In this document: positions 51,110-64,000 of the stretch, in pieces | Layout: each line of letters opens with the position of its first letter | Numbering within the stretch: the first letter of the stretch is position 1 | Source: Certhia americana | Taxonomy: Eukaryota; Chordata; Aves; Passeriformes; Certhiidae | Length of the DNA: 64,000 nucleotides | Assembly: GCA_018697195.1 (NCBI GenBank) | Contig: CM031878.1 | Span: 32,649,614 to 32,713,613 of the forward strand | Reading direction: 5' to 3' | Notes under the pieces: model-generated | The model's database searches: none | The model's input: only the letters and a program-made list of their open reading frames with translations | What the model was told of the DNA's origin: nothing | Translations under genes and position numbers: made by a program

Positions 51110-51500
51110 GCCTCACCATGGTCTGCATCATGTGTTGGAGGAGAATCTCAGGTCTGGAGCCTGGAGCACCTCTTCCTCCTCCTTCTCCAGTGACCTTGAT
51201 GTCTGCAGAATTGTTCCTCTCACATATTCTCTCCCTGCTCTTCTCTAGCTGCTGTTGTATCTGCTCAATACCTTTTATTTCTTCTTTAAAAAGATATCAT
51301 AGAGGTGTCACCACCATTGCTGATGGCATTGGCCATGGCCAGTGGTGGGTTCCTCTCAGGGCCATCTGCCACTGGCTCTGTCAGACATCAAGGAAGCTTC
51401 TAGGAGTTTATCAGAGAAGTCATCCCTGTAGACGCCCTGCTACCAAAACCTTGCCAGGCAAACCCAGTACTGACATGCAGCATAAAACCTGTCACTAACA
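51110..51500 (+). mobile_element. Dispersed LTR/ERV-derived remnant
   Basis: GTGACCTTGATGTCTGCAGA, TTGTTCCTCTCACATATTCTC and CTACCAAAACCTTGCCAGGC are phrases of a repeat common in bird genomes. The 205-codon open frame over it (50881-51498) is not conserved-looking and is explained by this repeat. Confidence 0.5.
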
Positions 51501-54500
51501 CGAGTCTAATCAAAGTTTCATATGAAAGTAGGATATCTCCACACACATCAACATATTAACTAGCTGCACAAGAATGAAACAATCATTCTAGAATAAATTA
51601 TTCAGAAGTAAGCTTATCATGTTACATAAGACATAAGAAACCCATAATCATAGTAACATGACAAAAGTGCTTCCCAGTTCAGCACAAAAATAATCATTGA
51701 AGTTATACAGATCTGCTGAATAGTAAGATTAACATACCATATTAATTCTTAAAAAATTATATCCTTCTATGGGTAACTATTTATTTTCATCTAAGAAACA
51801 CTGTTATTCTTATTAAATACTAAAGGATGGCCAGCCCTGGTAACATGGCTTCTGTGAAAACCCATTCTTAGACGCCAAGCAACATCAACCTAAACCACAT
51901 AAAAAGCCTCCTGACTTTTCAAGACTCCTCAAACACATTAGGTTTTACTGAGACAAGAGGCAGAAATAGACTCTTTTATAGATTACAAGAGCCTTCAGTG
52001 AGCGAACTGAGACAATTGACCAGGCTAATTTAACTCAGGAGAAACTATTCTCTGAATCAGTCTCCAAAACAGTGAAAACCATTAAAGCTTGCAATTATCT
52101 TCTCAGTGAAAACAGTATTAAGCCCTACTACAGCAAATGATGGGTTATGATTTCTGTCCCTTAAATACTACAGAAACACCATTTCATTTCCTAAAAGGTG
52201 TTTTCTCCTCCATAAATCAGGTATAAGATTTGCTTCTGCCTTGCAAGTATCATCTAGCCAATTCAAAAGTATTTTATGGCTTGCAGTTTACAGACTATTA
52301 GAAATGAAAATCATTAATTGAATCCATTAAAATACTGGCTTCTGCATTTTATATCAGATTTGCAAAGAAATAAGTTTCATAGCAGAAATTAATTTCAACT
52401 ATTAACCACAATTTTAAAAACCTTCTTATGAATAGTGCACTCGTCATTAAAAAAAAACAGAATCTTTACAGAACCCTATAAACAGTGTGAAGGACAATAT
52501 GAAGGAACATGCAGGAATTCTTTAAATTATCTCAGTGGAATATAAACAAAATAGAATGTGAACAGCAGCTTTGTCTATTTATAATTACCACAAACTTATT
52601 TACAGATTTTCAGAAGGAGTAGTTACAATTTGGAATAATTTTCCTTCTCTTCATACAAAAATCACATTATTGCTAACATACTTAGAATCTCTTTTGCTTC
52701 CTTCCCTCATTACAAAGAAGAATAAACCACAAGTTGTTGCCTTCCTCTCTGAGGTAATTCTAATACTCAAATTGACATGCTCTATCAATTACAAATAAAA
52801 ATAAGACATGTGCACTCCAGTTTTAACTGTATCTGTGTGTAGCAGCTCTCTGCCTAAACAAATCTCATGCAACACCAACAGGACACAACACGTTCAAATT
52901 ATGTTTAAGTATCAGGACCTCCCAGATCACAAATTTTAGCTGATTTTAACAATTTTTAAAATTGACATCAGATAGGCAGGTAATTAGGTGCTTGAGGTCC
53001 ATGTGATAAACAGGCTTATTTCACCAGATATTTTACTGCAGCAATCGAGACATATAAGGAATATGTAAGACACAACCCAGTAAAGTACTTAAACATTTGT
53101 TTGACTTAAAAGCGTGGCAACATCCATAATTAGGGAAGCCTTCATTATGATTTTATTGCTGAACTTTTAAAGATTTTCAGCTTTCTGAGTAACACCAACT
53201 CCAGTCCCTGAAATTTCCTGAAAGGAGATTATATAATACTGCCACACTCTGTCAGGGAAAACTGAAAACACAATAAAACCAAATAGAGGTGGGGACAACT
53301 TGATGGAAAGAAATTAAATAACTTTCCCGTATAAGAGATTTTTAGCTCCACCTAATGGTCAGAAAGGAAAAGGTTTTTCTGTACACTTCTATTTGCTACA
53401 CAAACTCAGTTTGAAGACACAGCTGCATAGGGTGCATCGAAGTAATAAACGTAATGCTATCAAAATAACACTATAAGTAGGATTTATAGCAGCAGTAACT
53501 AAGAAACATCACCAATTTTACCTCATGCATTCAACAGCTAATTTTTGCTATCTTTGGAACCAGATCAATGGCACCATGGTAGTTTCCAAAGAACAGTGAA
53601 TATGCTAAGTGTTGCTGCATTTGTGTGCAAAGGTGCTTTGTGTGTAAAGACTGACAGCACTTAAGTGAACTACCTGAACTTACACTGGTAAAGATCTGGT
53701 CCTTTTGTTATGCTTTGTTTGCTGAAGCTTTTTTCCACACTGTACCAATTACTTGTGTAACATGCATTCTCCAGATAAAACCAAAGTCCTTCAGACATGT
53801 CACTCAAAGATCTATGCGCTAATTCATTAGGTACTTGCAGGTATGGGGTGTTTTTCTACTAGATATGAACCTGCTGCACAGACCGTCAGGCCAATTCAGT
53901 GACATCCTGTGGATCTGTTGTGGGGTTGATGTTTTGGGTTTTTTTTATGTAGATATGCAAAAATTATGTATGTACCCCAGTGGATATAATTGAAAACACC
54001 TTTTCTCCACCTTTTGAGAAAAATTAAGTGAAGGTACCTTAGGTTGGATAAGAAGGATTCTTATAGTGGGGAATCCAGTTTGAATAATCCTATGAGCACT
54101 GCAATATGTAATAAGATACAAAAAATTCTCCCAAAGCACCATAAATTACTAAGGAAGGTTTGAAATAAAGAAGGTTGTCTTTTTCAGAAAAATAACTCTG
54201 TTCTCAGACTTATAATATCCAAATCATCCATACCTTTATTAAAATATACAGATTACCTTCAATAGTACACCTTTTAGTCCTACTGTATGTGCTTCTGGTT
54301 TTAGATACTTAAGTCATCAAGTATGGGCAGATTTAGTCTTAGTTAATTTTTTTATGAAAGACCAGAATACAGCTGAAATGGAAATTCCTTGGGAATTTAT
54401 GTAAAAACAGGATAACAACAACAACAACAACCAAAACCAACATTAAATACACAAGAGGAATGAGAAGACCCTAAAAAGTAGACTAACATGTCCTAACAGA

Positions 54501-57500
54501 ATTATATTTAATAGGCCATTAAAAATTCTTACTTCGCCCAGAACAGAGAAGAAATTTTGAGGTACCTAAATAAGCTACTCCAACTAATTTTTTATTAGAT
54601 ATTAAAAGAAAAATATTTTATTTAGTATTTATTGTTTTATCAATTTTTCATTTTATTAAAATATTGCTTTAAAAACTGGCTATTCTGCAAAATGTCACAT
54701 TTAGAAAAACCCAGTAAACTCAGAAATATTTGAAAGTATGGAATACACAATACTGATTTCTCATTAAGACACTTGTGATCCAGTGATTAAGATTTTAATC
54801 ACAGTCAAGCTCCTTCATCTTTTTTTTTTTTTTTTTTTTTTTACAGAGTAAGGAACCCTTTTATTTCTACAGTTTTGCAAATAGGAAAGCTTATTATTTT
54901 GGCAATTTATGTATTTTAGTGTATGAATAAGCAATTTTAGACTTTATGCTACAATACAGAGCTATTTTGAGATTGATTGATATTAATATTAGTATACACG
55001 TATTAAACTGTTTATATATGCTTGTAATGTAAAACATCAGATGAACAGCTTCTACTGCTATACAACAGTATCCAGTTATGAGCCTTTAAAGCTCCATATC
55101 TAGTATTAATCACTCTTGTTTTAAAACAAGAGTTTTTAACAAGAGTTTATAACAACTTTATAGTCAAAATAACAAAAATCATAGCGTAACAGGCCATGCT
55201 CTGTTACTTCAAGGTGTGCTTGGGCAACACGTTAGCAAGGCTGACAACTTTATGGGACAACTGTTTTGAAGCTAATTCATTGAAGTGTTTTTCCCCAGTG
55301 CAATGATACATTTATTCTTACTCATTCTGTTTGCAAAATAACCTTTGCTTTCGGACAATTTGATGAAAATCTTGTATGTATTATGTTTGGATTATCTCCT
55401 ATTGAAACAATGTTTTCACAATGTTTTGCAATGTTCCATAGTTATAAACCTATGGAACAGTTAAGTGAAGTCTGAAAACATTGTTCTAGCAGAGAAATAT
55501 TTTTCTGTTTATGTACTAGGTTTTTTAGTTAGTCAATAGTAATATAAATTTTTTATGTGTTTTTATCCTGATATCACACAATGCTACAGAAAATATTATT
55601 TATACAATATTATGATTAGCATAGAGAGATTAAGGAATTCATAAAAGGCAGTTAAAAATCCTGGGGGAAGAAGTAAAAATACAGGGGCTGTATTCAGATG
55701 TGTATTACTTCCCGCCTTTGTGATGTGCTCTGGTTACTAGATTTTCCTGTTTCCTGAAAAGGTATAAATGAATAGCATGCATGTGGAACATATCTGTATG
55801 TTTTGCCATCAAATAGCACTGATTAGGTTTTACACCTAGGCTTTCTCTTTGTTATGTGATATGTAACAAATTTAGGAAAGAAGTGGAGAACCATAACAAG
55901 GATTCAGGAAAAAAAAAAGTACAGTAAGCAGTTACTCTTCCGAAAAGAGTGAAGAGAAATACACGGAGCAAAGAGAATACAAGCTTCTAAGGTCATGACT
56001 GAAACCACCACCCATGGTATGCTGCAGAGAACTCTATTTACTTCGGAAAGATGAAAGGCTGAGTAACTCCTGAGCCAGTGGACAGGGTAGGGTAGAGAGA
56101 TATCCTACCTCATTTCTCACTCATCTGATGCCAGAAATATGCTACAAGGTCATTCCCTCCAGCTTTCTCAAGCAGGAGATAGAAAACTTGAACAGAGAGA
56201 CCTCTGGGAATGCTGAAGTCTTTTGTGTTCAAATGACAACACCATTAGCTCAGGGATGAAAAGTGCTGGGGAGCATTCATTCAGCTGACTGTTTATCTGT
56301 GGAGTCTTGAAAGAGAATCACTTCTGTACTCTGGGACTCTTCAACAGGATCAAATATTCTATTTCTGCATACATACCAGCCTCTGTACTTAGTCTATTGT
56401 CCCATCTCACTTCCAAACATTTTCCCCATAAAGCACCTTTTCCCTATAAAGCAAATGAAAAAGGAACTAACAGGAAAAGAAAAAACAAAACCAAACATAC
56501 ACACCCATTTACTGTATTTACATATGCGCTGGGACCAAACTCCATTAGTCACACTGAGTGATTATTTTTCCCCTTGAGACAGGGTCTCAGATAAGTGCTT
56601 CCAGGATTAAAATCTTAAGAGTAGACTTTACTAAATCCACTTAGCTTTTAAGTTCACTTACACCAAATGTAAATAGGGTTTTTTATAGAAACCTGAACTG
56701 TCTGGATAAGGCAACTCTACCTGCTGTCCCATACTTCAAACAGTACTTACCTGCTTCCACTGCAACTAGAACTACTATGATTCTCCAATCACTTTTGAAA
56801 GACACTTTCTGAAAACTCTTCAATCAGACTGAATGGCTTGGGAAAGGGGTGCTCTTGCTGATGTCTTTTTTTCGCTAGGAAGTGCATCTGTGGAGCCACA
56901 AAAAAAGCTAAATCTGCCCTTTTCTGCCTCCTCCATTGGCTTGAAGTTTTTGTGGAATCACAACCTGAGTTAACAGGTTTCAGACTGCATTAAGACATTT
57001 ATCTCTTTAGACACAGAAAAGCTAGTCTTGATTAGTATATAGCCAAGGATTCTTGTATAATATCCTTGCTTAATAGGATAAGCAAGGATATAATACAACA
57101 TCCTTGCTTATCCTTACATATGAGGCAGTTTTGCCCCACAACATGTATCTTCATGGAGTGGGATGACTGAGGACATATGGCTATCACGGAGATTAGAGAA
57201 CAGGAATTAACAGGGGTAAAGAGGAGGAGTAAAAAGAAGGACAAAGTCCAGACCTGGGGCTAACTGTCAGGAAGAAACACCCCCACATACTCCCAGTGAT
57301 GTCATGTAGCTCCCAGACACCTGGGTTCTTAGCCAAAGACTGTCACAACAGTAGTCCCCAGACACATCCCTACTCCCTTCCCAGACAGCATTATGTGCTC
57401 CCCCAGCAATTGTTGCTTCTCCGATTCTTAAATGAAAACAGCAACAGAAAGATAATGTCTATGTTTACTTCCCTCCAACTCCTTTTCTCTTGTGTCCTGT

Positions 57501-57926
57501 TTCTCTTGTGTTCAGCTTTCTAGGATCATGCCCATTTCCAGCAGTATCTCTGAGATTCAACAAGGAACATCCTAATAATAATTACAAGGTCTAACTTTTC
57601 TCTTTCTATAAAGTGTGGATAAAATAACAAATTAATTTGGCTCAGTGTTACACATTTCTGGACAGTGCTCAGAGGACAAGTAAAGACGAGTTAGGTAGGA
57701 CCTATTTTATAAAAAAAATGAGCTAAATGTTGGATTTAATCACCGATGTTGAAGCCAAGAAAAGTTATTAGCTCATATTGTCTCCTTTATGCTACATAGA
57801 AATAAACAATGCTGCCCCAAAAAGCACCTAGAAATTAAGTATCTACCTTTTTTCAGTGGGTTCTCTCATTTATTATTACACAGTAAGAAACTATGTCTTG
57901 TCTATGTCTAAGAAACATCTGAGTTT
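51501..57926. other. Gene desert, part 2
   Basis: AT-rich DNA without a supportable gene. It holds an (ACA)n microsatellite at ~54413-54436, a T-run at 54820-54842 and the hairpin at 57057-57094. Confidence 0.6.
57057..57094. repeat. Near-perfect 16-bp hairpin with a third copy
   Basis: Arms 57057-57072 and 57079-57094 match at 15 of 16 positions around a 6-nt loop. A third copy of the TCCTTGCTTA core follows at 57101-57110. Confidence 0.85.
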
Positions 57927-58610
57927 CATAGAATCATATATCTTGGGTTGTATGGGACCTTAAAGATTATCTGTTTCCAAACAATCTGCTTTGTTTGCTT
58001 CCACTAGAACAGGTTGGTCAGAGCTCCATCCAGCCTGGCCATAAACACTCCTAGGGACGCCACATCCCCAGTTTCTCTGTGCCAGTGCCAGTGCCTCATC
58101 ACCCTTGTAAAGAATTTTTTCCTAATATCTAATCTAAATCTGCTCAGTTTGAGGCCATTCCCCCTCGTCCTGTCACTACATGCTCTTGTAAAAAGTCTCT
58201 CTCCACCTTTCTTATGGGTTCCCTTCAGGTGCTGGAAGGCCACAAACAGGTCACTCTAAAGCTTTCTCTTCTCCAGGCTGAACAATCCAAATTCTCTCAG
58301 CCTGTTCTCTTAGGAGAGGTGTTCCATACCTCCTCCAGACCCTCTCCAACAGGTCCATGTCCTTCCTGTGCATGTCTCCTCAGAGCTGGCTGCAGCCCTG
58401 CAGGTGGGGTCTCACCAGAGCAGAGCAGAGGGGCAGAATCCCCTCCCTGCTGCCCACACTGCTTTGGATGCAGCCCAGGACACATTTGGCTTTCTGGGCT
58501 GGGAGTGCTCATTGCTGGGTTGTGTCTAGCCTCTCCTCTACCTGCTCTCCATCTGTTCATCTTCAAGCCTGTATTTATACCAGGGATTTCCCCAACAGGT
58601 GCAATTTGTA
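57927..58610 (-). mobile_element. CR1 LINE 3' fragment
   Basis: Antisense CR1 starting at CATAGAATCATATATCTTGG. The minus frame 58004-58243 keeps SDRTRGNGLKLSRFRLD. 5'-truncated and frame-broken. Confidence 0.9.
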
Positions 58611-60817
58611 TGGCATTATATTCCACACATTACTTTTTGTTTCTTTTCTCTAAATTAAAAGGTCCCATTTAGTCTTTGTGAAGGTACCTAATTATTTCAA
58701 TCAAGTCAGCCCGATCTTTTGATAAACTGAGCAAGTTTTTGCTCAAGAAAAAGAGTTCTCTCATTTCCAAGAAGTGAGCTCTCTTGGAAAATAAATAAAA
58801 AATAAGGTTATGTTACTAAAACCAGCCATTAAGATCCAAGTAAGTACCTACAGATAAGAAGTCAGGTTAGGTAAGTGAGGGAGAAAGTGAGTCAGTATAA
58901 ACTGACCTGAACTTTAAAACAGAATTTATGTTCAGAGACATTCCTATTAGGATAGGATAAATTATCTCAGCAATTACAGGTGGATCAAAAAAATCACATA
59001 AATCACACATCTGAGTGTACTTAAAAAATTACTGTCTTTTGTTCCTTTTTGCTCACATGGGCTGATTGGTCAGGTTCAACATGCAGCAGCACACAGAAGC
59101 TTCTGTGAGTAGAGAAGTGACTGTTATAGGACAGCTAACCCAGGAGTCTGCTAAAAAAATCCACAACCAAATTTAACAGCAAAAAACAGACAGAAGTGAG
59201 TCCTAACAAAAACAGACATTGCAGCAATCTTCTGCTTTCTGAAACCCCCGTCTTCTTCGTGCAGCCGAAACCAAGAGGTATCATGCTCAATACTTTCTAG
59301 CAGGAAAGTATTTTATCTATTTTCCAGCTTTTTTTTCCAGCTACTGAGGACTTATGTAAAAAACAATACTTGAGGGATTCATAAGCTTTTTGAAAACAAT
59401 TCTAAGACCTGTTGCCTTCAAACTTGGACACAGAGAGACTCTAACCAAAAGCTTTTAGAAGGAAAGGGAACATGATATTATTCAGAAAAATACACTGAGA
59501 AAGCCTTTGGAAGATAGATGTCTCAAAAAATCCTGCCACATTTTATGCAAAAAAGAACAAGATTAACAGATTTTTTTAAATTAATAATTTCAAAGTATTC
59601 TTGAATTTAGGCCAGTATTTTAAGCATCATATATTATTCACTTAAAAATAATTAATATAAAGAAATAGTTATATAAATGATATATAAAATAATATCAATA
59701 ATAAATATAAATATATTAATTAATATAAAGAAATTCTTTATCTTTCCTTGTTAGTATTCATGAAGACATTTCCAGCAAGAATAGCTTAAGTAACTTAAGT
59801 TTTGATCTTGTAATACAGTGACAACTAGCAAAAATTTATCATACTGGATTGAAATCCTGATACTTTCAGACAACGTAGTGGTTTCCCAACAGATGGGTGT
59901 GCTGAAATACAGCTGCCAATTTCAATAAGCTGAAGCTATATATGACAGTGATTTTATGTTTTATGTATTAAATGACTGAAGCCAGAGAGAGCATGTGAAT
60001 CTTCAGCTCCCACCAGCCATACCATACAGTCTGAGCAAATGAATTGTAGAAAGAACTATAACCAGCTGCAAAATATGAAAAAAATACTCAGATTTAGTGC
60101 TTTCTCTTATATGGAATTGCAGAACACAGCTATAACTGTTCAAAAGTAAAGTGATCAAATCTTCCACGTATTACAGTCACTCTAGTTAGCATTATCTCAC
60201 ACAATTTTTAAGAGATCACAATCAGCAGAACTCCCTAGGGCAGCAGGCAACCATCCCTTTATTCATCTTCACTACCCGCTTTACAGACCAAACTTCTACT
60301 TCATCTGTCAATTCCAAAAGCCAGAGAAGATGAAGTGGTCTCTGATGTCATTCCCTTAGTTCATATGACTGAAGGCAACCACAAGATTAAGGAATTAAAT
60401 CATCCAGTACTTAATGAAGAAATTTTCAATTGCTCTGTCAGAAATCTGGGAAAAAAAGGTATTTTTATCCACGAGGCCTCAAAATAAACAAATTATTTGC
60501 TCCAATGGGTTTAAAGCATCAGGCCTATCTGGAGTATAAATATGGCAATTGGTGATTAATAGAAATTGAGGCAATTTTTGAAAAGTATCAGAAGCTATGT
60601 TGTGAACAAAGAAGGGTTTTTTGCTACTCAGATAGAAATTAAACAGAACGATTTGCCCTAAAAAAAATTATTACTGGTTTTCAGGGTCAGTAACAAGCTG
60701 CCTGACACATGCATGATTTAGAGGATTATTTTTGCAAAAAAACCCCAAACAACCCATTGATGTTTAGATTATCTGCTTTGGTTGAAAGACAAAAAGGGCA
60801 GAACTGTATCAAGGGCT
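58611..60817. other. Non-coding DNA with AT-rich core
   Basis: No gene seen. 59636-59745 is almost pure A/T, with ATTAATATAAAGAAAT occurring twice (about 59650 and 59725). Confidence 0.6.
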
Positions 60818-60995
60818 GTTTAGGTTGGGTATTAGGAAAAGGTCCTTCACCCCGACAGCGGCTGGGCAGTGGAACAGGCTCCCCGAGCCTGACAGAGTTC
60901 AAGAAGCATTTGGACAATGCTCTCGATTTGATTCTTGGCTCCTGTATAGAACTAAGGACTGAACCTCGATGTGGGTCTCTTCCAACTCAGAATAT
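60818..60995 (+). mobile_element. CR1 3' fragment abutting a CpG island
   Basis: Sense CR1 tail: TTAGGTTGGGTATTAGGAAA, GGGCAGTGGAACAGGCTCCC and GTGGGTCTCTTCCAACTCAG. It stops about 70 bp before the CpG-dense DNA. Confidence 0.85.
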
Positions 60996-61059
60996 CGTAT
61001 TCGCCAAGTTTCACTTTCTACACTCTTTTCATGTGTACAAGCCCACACCTCTTACCACA

Positions 61060-62110
61060 GAAAGCCACCCCACACGTTTTCTCCCTTGGCACGCAAGGCA
61101 GCGCCCTCAGGGATGCTACCGGGTGGCCGGCCTCCGGGGTTCCCGCAGAAGGATGCCGGTTCTGCAGCGGGGCAGACGAATCCGAGGTTCCGGCATCGCC
61201 GCCCGGCGCACCCCTGGCCGCAGTCAATTGCTGCCGCTGCCCGGCACCCGCAGTCCCGAACTGGTCGTCGCCCGCACCGCCTCCTTTTCAGCGGGCGGGC
61301 CATGACCTTTGCTGTAAGGCAGTTGGGGGGGGAGGAAAGTAAAGGTGGCACGCATGCATCCCCAACACAGGAGCATGGTTCCCCTGAAGGGTTGCGGCGC
61401 GCTCCTGAGGCAGCGTGCCTGGGCGCGGTTTGGCGAAGCGGTTTAGGGGCTAGGCTGTTTTGGAGGCGCGGCGGCGGCGCGCTCGAGGGCAGGGGACGGC
61501 GGCAGTGTGAGCGGGCCCGCCCGGCCATGGAAGGGCGGCAGGCAGGAGGGATTTCTTTTTAGGGACCGGCAAAGGGAGGGAGGATTGGTGGCTCTGACGA
61601 CGGGTGAGAGGGGGGCACCGGCGGGCGAGCTTTCGCAGACCCCCCGGTCTCCAGCCTCGGGGCTCGGCGGGGGAGCCATGTCCTACCCCTCGATTCACAC
61701 AGCCCCGTCCTTCTACTTTCTCCGCGTCCGAGGGGAACACCCCCCTCTTTTCATTGCCAGGTCAGCGGGAGGTTCGGCGGTCGTCCCCGGCGCCCGTCTC
61801 GGTCCCTGGGAAGGGATCCTGCACCTGACATTGCCACGGCAGCAGCAGGATTTTGTGCGTTTGTAGCGGGCCCGTACTTAACCCGTTCGCATCGGTGCCG
61901 CTTGGAAGGAGGAGGTGGCTTTCTGCCTCGTTTTCACAAAGCTTATTGCCTCGTTGAGATTGTCTTACTTCTCCGTGCTGCCGTCGGGCGCGGCCGCCCA
62001 CGGGGCAGGGGGTTCCAGCCGGGCGCAGGGGCAGCCGCCGGCAGGGAGTCCTGGTGGCAGTCCCTCCAATATTCTCCATGTTCTCTCCTTTCATGCCCCC
62101 GTGCCTCCTC
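61060..62110 (+). promoter_or_regulatory. DENND4C: CpG-island promoter, probably of DENND4C
   Basis: About 1 kb of very CpG-rich DNA ends an otherwise AT-rich, gene-free stretch. In human the next gene after PLIN2 is DENND4C, a Rab10 GEF transcribed away from PLIN2, which would be plus-strand here. Candidate first-exon donors include GG|gtgaga at 61604. No DENND4C coding exon was found before 64000, which fits a non-coding first exon and a long first intron. The gene name comes from synteny only. The open frames inside the island are composition artefacts. Confidence 0.5.
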
Positions 62111-64000
62111 CCTAAGCTTCCGGCGTTAGCGGGTTGTAACCTTGCGGGGGTCTGGCCAACGCTGGGCGATTGTCACCGGTGTGGAAGGGTGCTTAGCTGA
62201 GCTAAGGAATCCCGTTCATTGGTCACATATGGGCTTGGAAGCTGGTCGTGTTGTCATGTGAGAAACTTAATAGTACTGAAGCTATGAGAACACGGAAAAT
62301 CTAAAGCGTAAACTTTTAATCATCCTGAGCCCTGTGCATTCTGAGGGTATATGTGGTGCTTGTGCACAGCAGATAGCATTGTGATTAGTGAAAGATTTGG
62401 CTGATATGCCGGCGCGTTCGTTTTGCGTCCAAAATTGTTGAAACCACAAATATTCACAGAAGCTTTAAAATGCATGTAAGTGCTTAAATGTGCTGTTAAT
62501 GCAGCTAGTCCTTTAAAGTTTTGAAGCACAAGTCAGTTGTTGACTCACTTCTGCTCTCACGAAAGCGATGCAAATCTGAACAATCCGGGTATCAATTACA
62601 ACTCATGTTAGTTTGTACAAATCTTTGTACGCTGTTAAGTCCTTGATATTGTTAAGATGAAACACATTGCAGCACCTATTGAGACCTATTTTGCTGATGT
62701 CATACAAGCCTGTGGCTAACTTATTTCTGCATCGAGGGCAGCGCACAAACAACAAAGGGACTTATCTGACTTTACACAAAGTTAGTAAAAATTTTTGTTG
62801 CCTCTCATCTTTTAGTATTGGCATGTTAGGAGTTAAGCCACTAATGTTTTGTCATCGTCGGAGTCCAAAAAATAATGGTGGTTTTGGAATTATAATTGAC
62901 TTAATTCTGTTGGAAAATGAAAGACATTCTTTTTTGGTAAAGCTCTTTATGACCAAACTGTGATTAACCAGGATACGTAACCAGATCACCTATCTATTTC
63001 AAATCTTTACACCAAAGGACCCATAAGCGTAAAAAACCGAACTTTGGTATATGTTTGGTGAATGTGATATCTTTAAATGCGGGCTCCCCGTGAGTGGGTT
63101 TACGATTTCTGGGCTTTTCCTTTAAATTTTTTTTTTTAAGATTGGCTGACAAAGAACTGTTTCTTACCATTCCATAGTGTGATATGAAACCCGCTAATTA
63201 GGCATGTCCTATCTTGACGTGTGCAGGATGTTTAGTAGACCCTGGAATGAAATTTTATTAGCCTGCATACAGGGTTCTGTACTTCTTTTAAAAACAGTTA
63301 CTAGCACATCTTGAACCATCATTACTGCTAAACGTATAAATGTTGGACATTTCTAAAGAAAAAGATCTATTTAGAGTTACGCTGGGCATTTCGGAAGAAA
63401 ATTATTTTTGGATACAGCTATAATGTTACATTTTACTATTTATTCTTCGTTAAGATTGGTCCCTCCGAGACAAAAGTAAAGAAACCTTCCATCTATTTGG
63501 ACCATGTCTATCAATTTTGGTTTCCGTACTTGAGATTGTGTCTCCTGTAATTTCCTGCGTATCACACCTACATGTTTTTCATGCAAATGATATTTCAAAA
63601 ACAACTGAAGCACAAATTGGAAATCAAATTGGTATGTATAAAATCACCCCTATGGACTTCTACGTAGTTAAATTCTCATGTAGGGAGGCGAGTGCTTAAT
63701 ATTGTTAACATACGTTCTAGACGTGGTTCTTGTATCTTTACTAAGCTTAGTTCTTTATGTCGGTGTTTGACCTTGGAGAAGTGATTTTATAATTCACCGG
63801 GATGCATCTTTAAGGACTATTGTTCAAGTATCATTCTGTTTCCACCATGGCTTTACTTAAAATACCGTAGGAGAGGTCTCCGTAGATGCTCGGCAGTCTC
63901 TTAATATTGGTATCGCCCACCCGTAGGTCGTCTTGGATTTCTCTTCGTCTTCCCTGGATGGTCATTCTCCTTGCAGTCGCGCCACTCCTGTATGGCGTGA
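62111..64000. other. Probable first intron downstream of CpG island
   Basis: AT-rich with scattered CpG. No coding exon, splice-bounded open block or repeat recognised up to the window end. Confidence 0.5.

Noticed and set aside
50881..51498. 205-codon plus-strand open frame
   Set aside because: It overlaps an LTR/ERV-type dispersed remnant and shows no domain. Cys/Leu/Ser-rich by composition.
60709..61562. Open frames of ~200 codons at the start of the DENND4C-side CpG island
   Set aside because: The first part is CR1-derived and the rest is GC-driven. Three overlapping frames are equally open.

Overview
The window looks like bird nuclear DNA. It is AT-rich, intron-bearing and full of CR1 LINE fragments with the typical avian CR1 3' end, plus LTR fragments of kinds common in bird genomes. 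I recognise two complete or nearly complete vertebrate genes, both on the minus strand. HAUS6 (augmin subunit 6) has its CDS between 22400 and 5738. PLIN2 (perilipin-2) has its CDS between 34372 and 30111 and a 5' non-coding exon near 36412-36483. HAUS6-PLIN2-DENND4C is the gene order on human 9p22, a region that corresponds to the bird Z chromosome. Z linkage and the DENND4C assignment below are inferences from synteny; they are not read from this sequence.

Layout. 1-5180: non-coding DNA with an old CR1 (1096-1400) and a ~2.5 kb antisense CR1 (2665-5180) that is interrupted by a ~560 bp LTR-like insertion. 5738-22400: HAUS6, read as 16 secure exons and one tentative exon, with CR1 and LTR insertions in its introns. 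22080-22960: the HAUS6 CpG-island promoter. 22960-29150: the spacer between HAUS6 and PLIN2, holding two short coding-like exons that I cannot identify. 29178-36520: PLIN2, from a likely poly(A) signal to a TATA-containing CpG-island promoter. 36683-37385: a CR1 and an LTR lying directly upstream of PLIN2. 37400-60800: a gene desert with scattered CR1 and LTR remnants. 61060-62110: a strong CpG island on a plus-strand candidate promoter, probably DENND4C exon 1. 62110-64000: probably its first intron.

The two genes do unrelated jobs: HAUS6 in spindle microtubule branching and PLIN2 in lipid-droplet coating. They share strand and neighbourhood, not a pathway. No tRNA, rRNA, CRISPR array or bacterial-type operon was seen. 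I found no convincing undescribed system. The most open-ended leads are the unassigned exons at 23811-25771, a perfect 21-bp hairpin at 761-805, and inverted LTR ends inside a HAUS6 intron.
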